From: CAZPQV01 sp964588705
Lineage (GTDB): Bacteria; Bacteroidota; Bacteroidia; Flavobacteriales; Weeksellaceae
NCBI GenBank assembly: GCA_964588705.1
Contig: CAZPQV010000095.1
Coordinates: 1 to 6,579, forward strand
Direction: 5' to 3'
Length of the DNA: 6,579 nucleotides
Positions 1-5,919 of the stretch are shown in pieces. Position 1 is the first letter of the stretch; every line of letters starts with the position of its first letter. The notes beneath the pieces were generated by a model. That model had not been told where the DNA came from, searched no databases, and saw nothing but the letters and a program-made list of their open reading frames with translations. Both the position numbers and the translations under genes were made by a program.

Positions 1-871
1 CTGCATTGGTAATTCTTGCCAAATCAATGGCCATTTCCAAAGCTGCAGGTTCCTCCGGATTCGGAGATTCCACGGTTGGGAAATTTCCACTTGGAATCAT
101 TTGTTCTTTTACTAAATCAACACGTGTAAAGCCTGCCTTTTTCAAGGCTTGCGGAACAGTTGTGTAAGTTGTTCCATGGATGGATGTGAAAACGATATTC
201 AGCAAATCGTAACCGGTTTTATCCTTTTGATAAAGGGAGTTTTCGATACAGGCATCGATGTAAACGTCATCCTGAGATTCATCAATCCATTCAATTAAAT
301 CATCATTACCGTTGAATTTAATTTCATCAAATTTTGTAGCATAAACCTGCTTGATGATATTTTCATCGTTCGGTGTAACCACCTGTGCTCCGTCGTTCCA
401 ATACACTTTATAACCGTTGTATTCCGGAGGGTTGTGTGAAGCCGTTAAAACAATTCCGGCATTACATTTTTTGTCTCTCACTGTGAAAGAAAGTTCCGGT
501 GTCGGACGGTGCTCCTTGAAAAGCAAAACTTTAATTCCATTGGCTGTCAACACATCTGCCACCAGTTTTCCGAATTCTTTGGAATTATTTCTTACGTCAT
601 AAGCGATAGCAACCTTTTTCTCCTCGCCAGGAAACTGTTCGTGCAGATAATTTGCAAGTCCCTGCGTCGCCTGTCCTAATGTATATTTGTTCAAACGGTT
701 GGTTCCAACACCCATAATTCCGCGCATTCCGCCGGTTCCGAATTCCAGTTCACGATAAAAACTGTCCTCAAGATCCGGAGATGCAGAATTGATAAGCATT
801 TCAACCGCACTTCTTGTTTCTTCGTCAAAGGTATCAGTTAGCCAGAGTTTTGCTTTTTCTAAAGTCGTCAT
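1..871 (-). CDS. Phosphoglucomutase/phosphomannomutase family protein (alpha-D-phosphohexomutase), N-terminal half
   Basis: This cytoplasmic enzyme interconverts hexose 1- and 6-phosphates through a phosphoserine, feeding glycolysis and nucleotide-sugar synthesis. I translated 290 codons from the ATG at 869-871 to the window edge with no stop or frameshift. The substrate-loop motif GTGGMRG is at residues 45-51, and the active-site motif TASHNPPE has the phosphorylatable serine at 145. Related proteins of the long PgcA-like type are about 570-580 residues, so roughly half is present; the metal-binding DPD-type loop and the C-terminal sugar-phosphate domain lie beyond base 1. The start is well placed, because the following TLEKAKLWL resembles the usual N-terminus and no closer ATG exists. 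It follows the lipoprotein gene after 33 nt and is probably the last visible member of that operon. Glucose versus mannose preference cannot be read from this fragment. Confidence 0.93.
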   Translation of the reverse strand, partial: MTTLEKAKLWLTDTFDEETRSAVEMLINSASPDLEDSFYRELEFGTGGMRGIMGVGTNRLNKYTLGQATQGLANYLHEQFPGEEKKVAIAYDVRNNSKEFGKLVADVLTANGIKVLLFKEHRPTPELSFTVRDKKCNAGIVLTASHNPPEYNGYKVYWNDGAQVVTPNDENIIKQVYATKFDEIKFNGNDDLIEWIDESQDDVYIDACIENSLYQKDKTGYDLLNIVFTSIHGTTYTTVPQALKKAGFTRVDLVKEQMIPSGNFPTVESPNPEEPAALEMAIDLARITNA

Positions 872-904
872 TCTTTATTTTGTTTGATGTTATTCAGTTA
901 TTAA

Positions 905-1639
905 TTATTCCAATATTTTATTCTGAACATTGGTGGTTTTTTCAACTTTAAATGCCCGAATCGGATCGTTGTAATACAGAAATTTAGCAGTGTTCTGAAT
1001 ATTTCCTTTCAGAGAATCCTTCACATTAACCTCAGCATAATTTCCGTTTTTGGACTCTATGTCCAAATTTTCAATAAACCAATACGGTGCAATGAGATTA
1101 GCCGTATCTGAGATTTTAATCATTGCGTTTTTGGTGTTTCCACTGAAGTTTGCCAAACTGGTGTTGCTCATTTCTACTTCTGCTCTTCTCGTGTTCAATG
1201 CGCCTATAAATTTAGCATTATTTTTCAGGTTAAGACGAAAATTATCGGTCTTTATTTCTCCGGAAATGTTCAGCTCAACACTGTCGGACACAGAAATTTT
1301 TTCAGGATTGTATTTTGAAAAAATGGTGATGTTGTAGAAATCAACGCCTTCAGTTTCTCTTTTTTCTACAATGTTTAAAGTACGGTCGGAAACATTTACT
1401 TTAAGATTATTTGCAACGTTTTTATAAGTTTCAATATTCACCAAATTGTGAGGACCACGAACGTAAAAAACACGGAACTTCCCCTGTAAATTAACATTTA
1501 CAAATTCTTTTACTTCGATGTCTTTACTTTCGATATCTCCTTTAGAAGTAACCTTTCCGCAGGAAACTATTACAAGGCTAAGACTGAGGATAAGGGTGAG
1601 ATGAAAAAAGTTTTTCAGATAATTTTTTATTGTAAACAT
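905..1639 (-). CDS. DUF2807 (GIN/'head' domain) lipoprotein
   Basis: A 244-residue exported lipoprotein of unknown function. The N-terminus has basic residues, a hydrophobic stretch at about 12-25 and a lipobox IVSC with the lipidated cysteine at 27, so it is expected to be anchored to a membrane. From about residue 40 it has the pattern of DUF2807, the 'putative auto-transporter adhesin head GIN domain': an entry strand like VKEFVNVNLQGKFRVFYV, then a long run of short alternating beta strands rich in Asn, Ser, Lys and Asp, as in a right-handed beta-helix. Residues after the cysteine (GKVTSKGD) are not a clear acidic surface-export signal, so the final location is open. The start is 6 nt after the glycosyltransferase stop, implying co-transcription. 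Sequence conservation in this family is low; the domain call is from pattern recognition, and adhesin activity is unproven. Confidence 0.83.
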   Translation of the reverse strand: MFTIKNYLKNFFHLTLILSLSLVIVSCGKVTSKGDIESKDIEVKEFVNVNLQGKFRVFYVRGPHNLVNIETYKNVANNLKVNVSDRTLNIVEKRETEGVDFYNITIFSKYNPEKISVSDSVELNISGEIKTDNFRLNLKNNAKFIGALNTRRAEVEMSNTSLANFSGNTKNAMIKISDTANLIAPYWFIENLDIESKNGNYAEVNVKDSLKGNIQNTAKFLYYNDPIRAFKVEKTTNVQNKILE

Positions 1640-1645
1640 ATTCGG

Positions 1646-2605
1646 TTAAATCACTTCTTCGATATGATAATTCTTATGCTCGCGATTGGTTCTGATAATC
1701 AGCTCTCCAAGGAAACCACCGATAAACAGTAACGTTCCCAGAATCATCATGGTTAAGGAAATAAAAAACCAAGGATTGTCGGCAATCAGATTTCCATAAA
1801 TGCCTTTAGAAACATCAATAAGTTTGGAAATTCCCAACCACAGCGCTGAAAAGAACCCAATGATGAACATAATCGTTCCTACTGCTCCAAAAAAGTGCAT
1901 CGGCCTTCCACCAAAACGGCTCACAAACCAAAGTGTAATTAAATCGAGAAAACCACGAACAAAACGTTCTGTTCCGAATTTTGAAGTTCCGTATGGTCTT
2001 GCCTGATGCTGAACCGGTTTTTCCGTAATATTTCTGAACCCTGCATTTGCCGCCAAAACCGGAATATAACGGTGCATATCGCCATAAACATCAATGGTTT
2101 TTACCACCTGTTTTTTATAAGCTTTCAGGCCGCAGTTGAAATCGTGAAGAGAAACTCCAGAAACTTTTCGCGCCGCAGCATTAAAGAGTTTTGACGGTAG
2201 ATTCTTCGTCATTACATTATCGTATCTCTTCTTCTTCCAGCCGGAAACAATGTCGTAATCTTCCTTTACTACCATATCATACAGTTCAGGAATTTCTTCC
2301 GGAAAGTCCTGTAAATCGGCATCCATTGTAATGACTACATCACCTTTCGCTCTTTCAAAAGCGGCGTGAAGAGCCTGTGATTTACCATAATTTTTGGAAA
2401 ATTTTATTCCGTGAACCTGAGGATGACTGATTTTCAGATTTTCAATAATGGTCCACGACAAATCGGTGCTTCCGTCGTCCACAAACCAAATCTCGTAAGA
2501 CAGATTGTTGTTTTTGCAAACGGTGTCAATTCTAGAAAAAAGTTCTTCTAAGGATGCTTCCTCATTAAGAAGCGGAATGACTATAGATAAGTTTAAATGA
2601 TTCAA
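1646..2605 (-). CDS. Family 2 glycosyltransferase, polyprenyl-phosphate (DPM1/GtrB-like) type
   Basis: A 319-residue membrane enzyme likely to move a sugar from a nucleotide donor to a polyprenyl (undecaprenyl) phosphate at the inner face of the cytoplasmic membrane. The GT-A fold opens with LSIVIPLLNEE (residues 6-16); VDDGSTD at 42-48 and the DAD metal/nucleotide motif at 95-97, followed by LQDFPEEIP, are intact. HDFNCGLKAY (154-163) and YGTSKFG (205-211) match the family. Two hydrophobic segments at about 237-259 and 279-304 anchor the C-terminus, ending in a charged tail. No ATG lies near the conserved N-terminus: the best start is TTG at 2603-2605, five codons before LSIVIP, with an in-frame stop shortly upstream. 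It lies between the DUF4199 gene (43 nt upstream) and the lipoprotein gene (6 nt downstream). The transferred sugar cannot be told from sequence alone. Confidence 0.92.
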   Translation of the reverse strand: MNHLNLSIVIPLLNEEASLEELFSRIDTVCKNNNLSYEIWFVDDGSTDLSWTIIENLKISHPQVHGIKFSKNYGKSQALHAAFERAKGDVVITMDADLQDFPEEIPELYDMVVKEDYDIVSGWKKKRYDNVMTKNLPSKLFNAAARKVSGVSLHDFNCGLKAYKKQVVKTIDVYGDMHRYIPVLAANAGFRNITEKPVQHQARPYGTSKFGTERFVRGFLDLITLWFVSRFGGRPMHFFGAVGTIMFIIGFFSALWLGISKLIDVSKGIYGNLIADNPWFFISLTMMILGTLLFIGGFLGELIIRTNREHKNYHIEEVI

Positions 2606-2648
2606 TATCTCAATTTTTAATTCAAATTAATTTTAAAATATTACAAAT

Positions 2649-3230
2649 TTACACATTAGTTCGTGTCCTGAAAAAACTTCCGAAAAATGTTGAAAGCACG
2701 ATGAAATACAGACAGAACCCAGCAAAAACATAAGCAAAATACTGCGCCGAAAACATGTCTTCTTTCTTTTTCACTTTTTCTGCAATCCTTACTTTTCCCT
2801 GTTCGTATTTGGCATTAAGCTCTTCCATTTCCTTACTGTCAGGTTTTGTAATCTGTTTTGCTTTGGCATATTCATCCTCCAGTGAATTCCTGTAACTTTC
2901 GATGAACTGATGATTGAGCAAATCTTTGGTATCGGTATCTACATAATTGATGTAAGCAAACATCGTGGCTACCGATAAAATACCACCAAAAAACATTGGT
3001 AAAAACGCTCTTCCGAAAGCTTCTTTAAACGTAAGCACCTTCTTCCATCTGCTGTACGTAGTTACCGACAAAAAAGCACCTACTCCGAATACAAACGGTA
3101 CAAAAAAGGCCGTCATCATTATCGAATTTTGATAATAATCAACATTTCTGAAGAAATTATTGGTAATGAAAAATGCAATCATGATAACGGTAAAAATCAT
3201 GAAACCAACAGCATACACATTTTTGAACAT
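2649..3230 (-). CDS. DUF4199 family four-helix membrane protein
   Basis: A 193-residue integral membrane protein of unknown function, typical of Bacteroidota. Four hydrophobic segments are visible at about residues 5-24, 36-57, 75-96 and 162-185. Basic residues cluster in the short loop after helix 2 (SRWKK) and at the C-terminus (FRTRT), so by the positive-inside rule both ends face the cytoplasm. The 60-residue charged, Lys/Glu-rich segment between helices 3 and 4 (about 97-158) would then lie in the periplasm and is probably helical. The ATG at 3228-3230 directly precedes the first helix. The gene heads a same-strand run with the glycosyltransferase 43 nt downstream, an arrangement I recall from other flavobacteria, suggesting a linked envelope role. 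I could not find a convincing promoter upstream of it. The family name rests on layout and recalled similarity. Confidence 0.8.
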   Translation of the reverse strand: MFKNVYAVGFMIFTVIMIAFFITNNFFRNVDYYQNSIMMTAFFVPFVFGVGAFLSVTTYSRWKKVLTFKEAFGRAFLPMFFGGILSVATMFAYINYVDTDTKDLLNHQFIESYRNSLEDEYAKAKQITKPDSKEMEELNAKYEQGKVRIAEKVKKKEDMFSAQYFAYVFAGFCLYFIVLSTFFGSFFRTRTNV

Positions 3231-3270
3231 AGATAATTTCTGTTATTTAAGTAAATTCTCTTTACTGATT

Positions 3271-3300
3271 TTTGAATTTTAATTTTTTGCAGTATCTTTG
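3271..3300 (+). promoter_or_regulatory. Bacteroidota-type promoter for the SRP RNA gene
   Basis: A TTTG at 3271-3274 and a TATCTTTG at 3293-3300 are separated by 18 nt. This fits the -33 TTTG and -7 TAnnTTTG consensus of the primary sigma factor of Bacteroidota, with the -7 box matching fully. The 5' strand of the RNA's terminal helix begins four bases later at 3304, where transcription would be expected to start. Seen directly: both boxes and the spacing; transcription start is inferred. Confidence 0.82.
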
Positions 3301-3303
3301 CAG

Positions 3304-3400
3304 TCGGCAAGTCCTACACAACCAGCTCCTGAAAATCCTCCAGGGTGGGAACGCAGCAAAGGTAATCGGTTGTAGCGGTGTGATGTAGGTCGCTTGCCGA
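3304..3400 (+). ncRNA. ffs: Signal recognition particle RNA, small bacterial (4.5S) type
   Basis: This RNA binds the Ffh protein to form the particle that targets nascent membrane proteins to the inner membrane. The ends form a terminal helix: TCGGCAAG at 3304-3311 pairs with CTTGCCGA at 3393-3400. CCTACA (3313-3318) pairs with TGTAGG (3384-3389), and CAACC (3319-3323) with GGTTG (3368-3372). The apex is the hallmark: GTG at 3345-3347 and CGC at 3352-3354 close a GGAA tetraloop (3348-3351), next to the CCAGG / AGCA internal loop bound by Ffh. At about 97 nt it is the short form without an Alu domain. It is the only plus-strand gene here and has its own promoter and terminator. Ends are set from the helix and could be off by a few bases. 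Confidence 0.95.
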
Positions 3401-3406
3401 TTTTTT
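3393..3406 (+). terminator. Intrinsic terminator formed by the 3' end of the SRP RNA
   Basis: The 3' strand of the RNA's closing helix (CTTGCCGA, ending at 3400) is followed at once by six T residues (3401-3406). The mature RNA helix thus seems to double as the terminator stem, as is common for compact stable RNAs. The T run overlaps the stop codon of the convergent HNH-type gene (3405-3407). On the minus strand no T run follows the helix, so it should act in one direction only. Confidence 0.72.
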
Positions 3407-4199
3407 ATTTCCTCTTGCGACGTTCCGCTTTAAGCTCACTCACTGTTTTTACTTCACTCCAGTTTTCGCCGGTTTTTATCCGATGAATCTGCATATCCGA
3501 AACATCAAATCTCTTTGCAAGTTCTTTCAGCGTGCTGCCTTTGCTTAGTTTTTCTTTTATGTAAAGAACTTCACTTTTCTCCAGTTTAGAAGTTCCCATT
3601 TTTTTTAATTTTTTTACGCCTAACTTTCGGTTAAGCTTATTAATTCTGTTTGCAGGATGTTTCTGAAATCGATTGTATACCTCCTCTTTCGTCGCCCATT
3701 CCAGATTCTGAACGTGATTATTTTCCTTATTAAAATCAAGATGGATGACCTGTTCTTCTCCCTCTTTCTGCTCCAAAAAAAGTTCGGCAACCGCACGATG
3801 AATCAAAAAATGAAAATGAAACGTTCTTTTTTTATCCGTATTCCGAATGTAAGAACTCCGTTTGCTGATTACTGATTTTCGTTCGTTGTCCAGCTTTTCA
3901 ATCTCTTCCATTTTATCGGCAAGCAGAATATCTTCTTTTTTCAAATCCCGAATTTGCTCCTGAATAAGTGAAACTTCAAGATTATAAGCATCAATTTTTT
4001 CCTGAACTTTTGCCGTTCTTGGTTTAAAGAGTTTAATTCGGATGATCGGATAACCTTCCTGTAGACTTCCTGAAATAATTTTACCGTCAGGACTTAATTG
4101 AGATACAGATTTCACCCTTCCAAAATTAGAAACAAAAATCTTTCTTTGGTGTTCAAAACCAAAATCAAGAGGATATTCTTTCCAAATTTCATTACGCAT
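3405..4199 (-). CDS. Free-standing NUMOD4/HNH homing-endonuclease-like protein with C-terminal helix-turn-helix
   Basis: A 264-residue basic protein built like a homing endonuclease. Residues about 5-58 resemble NUMOD4 (IWKEYP, then FVSNFGRVKS at 22-31). Residues 60-120 form a charged, heptad-like segment, probably a coiled coil splitting the usual module. An HNH_3-type region follows: IHRAVAELF with His134, then VIHLDFNKENN with His153 and Asn160/161, then NLEW at 165-168. The residues expected for metal binding and catalysis look retained. The C-terminus carries a helix-turn-helix (TLKELAKRFDVSDMQIHRIKTGENW, 223-247) as in DNA-binding modules of such enzymes. No intron or intein surrounds it. 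Its ATG lies one base after the stop of the hydrolase gene, implying coupled translation, and its stop touches the SRP RNA terminator. Whether it still cuts DNA or has become a regulator is unknown. Confidence 0.83.
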   Translation of the reverse strand: MRNEIWKEYPLDFGFEHQRKIFVSNFGRVKSVSQLSPDGKIISGSLQEGYPIIRIKLFKPRTAKVQEKIDAYNLEVSLIQEQIRDLKKEDILLADKMEEIEKLDNERKSVISKRSSYIRNTDKKRTFHFHFLIHRAVAELFLEQKEGEEQVIHLDFNKENNHVQNLEWATKEEVYNRFQKHPANRINKLNRKLGVKKLKKMGTSKLEKSEVLYIKEKLSKGSTLKELAKRFDVSDMQIHRIKTGENWSEVKTVSELKAERRKRK

Positions 4200-4200
4200 A

Positions 4201-4881
4201 TTACAATTCTATTTCCTGACCTAAATTTGGCAAAATAAGTTCTACATTTTTTTCTTTAAATACTTGATGAGCCTCATCGTGATTAATCGTAATCGGAGGA
4301 AAAGTATCGAAATGACAACCGATAACTTTGTCAGTTTTCAAGAGTGCTGATGCGGCAAAACTCGCTTTTCTCGGACACATCGTATAATGCGAACCCACCG
4401 GAAGAACCGCTGCGGAAATTGCTCCAAAAATCCTTGGAAAAAGCTCCATATCTGCCATAATTCCTGTATCGCCGGCGAAGTAAACATTTTTATCCGGAAA
4501 ACGGAACATATATCCTGCCGGCTGTCCACCATAACTGCCGTCCGGAAAAGAACTCGTATGCGACGCAGGAACCATTGTGATTTTTAAATCCTCAATTTTT
4601 GCAGAACCGCCAAAGTTGATATCAATTGAATTTGGATGACCGAAATATCCACAAATTTCAGGTTGCCCGATGACAGCAGCATCAGGATGATGTTCCAATA
4701 CTTCTTTTACATCGGCAATATGATCGCCGTGTGCGTGAGTGATGAGAACATAATCTATTTTTTGAGCTGCTATATCAAACCCGGATTTATCCTTTTGATA
4801 ATTGTAGAAAGGATCACTCATTATATTTTTTCCTTTGTAAGTGAACAGAAAGCAGTTCTGCCCAAGAAATTTTATTTTCAT
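4201..4881 (-). CDS. UPF0173 metal-dependent hydrolase (metallo-beta-lactamase fold)
   Basis: A 226-residue soluble hydrolase of the UPF0173 family, full length for that family. The metal ligands of the metallo-beta-lactamase fold are all visible: HAHGDH at 49-54 (His49, His51, Asp53, His54), His108 in PASHTS, Asp138 in AGDTG, and His190 in the family-typical GCHFDTFPPI. No signal peptide is present, so it acts in the cytoplasm. No substrate is established for the family. The ATG at 4879-4881 starts the standard MKIKFLGQ N-terminus. It follows menA after 25 nt and precedes the HNH-type gene by one base. The position beside menA and menB suggests a role in menaquinone synthesis, possibly hydrolysis of the DHNA-CoA thioester; this is inferred from neighbours and from thioester-cleaving relatives in the superfamily such as glyoxalase II. 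Confidence 0.93.
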   Translation of the reverse strand: MKIKFLGQNCFLFTYKGKNIMSDPFYNYQKDKSGFDIAAQKIDYVLITHAHGDHIADVKEVLEHHPDAAVIGQPEICGYFGHPNSIDINFGGSAKIEDLKITMVPASHTSSFPDGSYGGQPAGYMFRFPDKNVYFAGDTGIMADMELFPRIFGAISAAVLPVGSHYTMCPRKASFAASALLKTDKVIGCHFDTFPPITINHDEAHQVFKEKNVELILPNLGQEIEL

Positions 4882-4906
4882 AATCTTTTGTTTGTTGGTT
4901 ATTTAA

Positions 4907-5839
4907 TTATTTAAAATAATTCAGGCCAATAGCCAATAAAACACTCATTGCCAAAGTCATAATTCCGATTTGCTTCAGGAACTGATCCAGTTCTTTAGGA
5001 TGTTTCGTCTGCAAAATTCTTCTTCGCATTGCTGCCATCGGAAACAGCATTATCATTACGATGAATGCATAATAATTTCCTGTTTCGTGGAGTTTATTCA
5101 TCATTAGAAAAACCAAAACCAAGAGAATCGGCAACTGAAGGAGAACCATCTGATAGACCATCGCATATTTATATCCCAAACGCAGTGCAAAGGTTTTTTT
5201 GCCAGAAACTCGGTCGCTTTCCATATCACGCATATTGTTCATGTTAAGCACTGCGGTGCTCATCATTCCGATTGCGGTGGCAAGTAAAAGAATATCCCAA
5301 TGAAATTCTTTTAGAAACAGAAAATAACTACCACAAACGGATACGAGTCCGAAGAAAATAAAAACCATCAAATCACCCAAACCAAGGTAGCCATAAGGTT
5401 TTTTACCAACCGTATATCCAATAGCCGCCAAAATACAGGCAACGCCCAATCCTACAAACGTGTAGAATTCGTTCATCAGATTATACTTGAAAAACGCCTG
5501 ATAAAGCAGTGCAACTGTCGCTAACAACGAAAGTACTGCAAACAGAATCATCGCATTTTTCATCTGTCCTGCCGATATTCTTCCGGATGCTACGGCTCTT
5601 TGTTCAGCTTCATTTATTCTAAGTTTATCGGTTCCTTTTATACCGTCACCGTAATCGTTTGCAAAATTCGAAAGCACCTGATACAGCAAAGTCACCAAAA
5701 TTGCGAGTACAAAAATCGTCCAGTCCCAAACGCCGCCGTCCTTTTCGAGTCTCCATTTCGCAACGAAAGAACCTACAATAATTCCACTCATAGAAAGCGG
5801 TAAAGTCCTTAAACGTGCGGCTTTAATCCAATCTGTCAT
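4907..5839 (-). CDS. menA: 1,4-dihydroxy-2-naphthoate polyprenyltransferase
   Basis: This integral membrane enzyme of the UbiA superfamily joins 1,4-dihydroxy-2-naphthoate to a polyprenyl diphosphate with loss of CO2, giving demethylmenaquinone. The 310-residue protein has both Asp-rich motifs that bind Mg-diphosphate: NFANDYGDGIKGTD at 58-71 (Asp62, Asp65) and NMNNMRDMESD at 199-209 (Asp205, Asp209), the latter followed by the usual GKKTFALRLG. Multiple hydrophobic helices, about eight or nine, fill the rest, and the N-terminal WIKAARLRTLPLS is characteristic of MenA rather than UbiA. The ATG at 5837-5839 is well supported by that N-terminus. It is 80 nt downstream of menB, with a repeat element in the gap, and 25 nt upstream of the hydrolase gene. 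Menaquinone is the main respiratory quinone of flavobacteria. Confidence 0.97.
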   Translation of the reverse strand: MTDWIKAARLRTLPLSMSGIIVGSFVAKWRLEKDGGVWDWTIFVLAILVTLLYQVLSNFANDYGDGIKGTDKLRINEAEQRAVASGRISAGQMKNAMILFAVLSLLATVALLYQAFFKYNLMNEFYTFVGLGVACILAAIGYTVGKKPYGYLGLGDLMVFIFFGLVSVCGSYFLFLKEFHWDILLLATAIGMMSTAVLNMNNMRDMESDRVSGKKTFALRLGYKYAMVYQMVLLQLPILLVLVFLMMNKLHETGNYYAFIVMIMLFPMAAMRRRILQTKHPKELDQFLKQIGIMTLAMSVLLAIGLNYFK

Positions 5840-5842
5840 AAA

Positions 5843-5877
5843 ATTTAGATTTCAGATCTTAGATTTCAGATTTCAGA
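5843..5877. repeat. Five tandem degenerate heptads (TTTCAGA) in the menB-menA spacer
   Basis: Read on the plus strand, five consecutive 7-mers match TTTCAGA: ATTTAGA, TTTCAGA, TCTTAGA, TTTCAGA, TTTCAGA. On the coding strand they read TCTGAAA/TCTAAGA-like and end only 3 nt before the menA start codon. Similar low-complexity runs are something I recall from flavobacterial intergenic regions, but no function is known to me. Confidence 0.65.
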
Positions 5878-5899
5878 CCAACAAAAATCTGTTGTCTGA
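5873..5899. repeat. Hairpin with a one-base bulge in the menB-menA spacer
   Basis: TCAGAC (5873-5878) pairs with GTCTGA (5894-5899), then after a bulged C at 5879 AACA (5880-5883) pairs with TGTT (5890-5893). This gives ten base pairs around a six-base loop (5884-5889). It sits between menB and menA without a following T run in either direction, so it looks like a processing, pausing or repeat-element hairpin rather than a clear terminator. Confidence 0.55.
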
Positions 5900-5910
5900 T
5901 GTCTGACATC
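5893..5910. repeat. Heptad pair TGTCTGA and 13-nt palindrome
   Basis: Two perfect copies of TGTCTGA lie at 5893-5899 and 5900-5906. They carry the TCAGA core of the neighbouring heptad run in inverted orientation. Overlapping them, GATGTC and GACATC flank a single T at 5898-5910 in perfect inverted symmetry. Together with the heptads the spacer is arranged as two repeat blocks facing each other about the hairpin loop. Confidence 0.55.
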
Positions 5911-5919
5911 TTGAATCTA

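Noticed and set aside
1050..1337. Plus-strand open frame of 95 codons opposite the lipoprotein gene
   Set aside because: It lies wholly antisense to a gene with a clear lipobox and DUF2807 pattern and shows no family features; a shadow frame.
3357..3364. CAAAGGTA, which on the minus strand reads as a perfect TAnnTTTG box pointing toward the DUF4199 gene
   Set aside because: It lies inside the conserved SRP RNA core (AGCAAAGG), and no TTG/TTTG occurs at the right distance upstream on the minus strand.
3405..4881. HNH-type protein plus MBL-fold hydrolase as a two-gene defence or toxin system
   Set aside because: The hydrolase is a typical UPF0173 housekeeping protein tied by position to menA, and there is no antitoxin-like, sensor or other defence partner. 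The pairing is better read as an insertion or operon tail.
4338..4914. Several open frames of 60-90 codons overlapping the UPF0173 gene on both strands
   Set aside because: All overlap the well-supported metal-ligand-bearing hydrolase and have no recognisable motifs.
4905..4921. Perfect inverted repeat AATTATTT / AAATAATT over the menA stop codon, a possible terminator
   Set aside because: The arms contain only A and T, no useful T tract is distinguishable, and the hydrolase gene follows at 25 nt in the same direction. Best explained by base composition.
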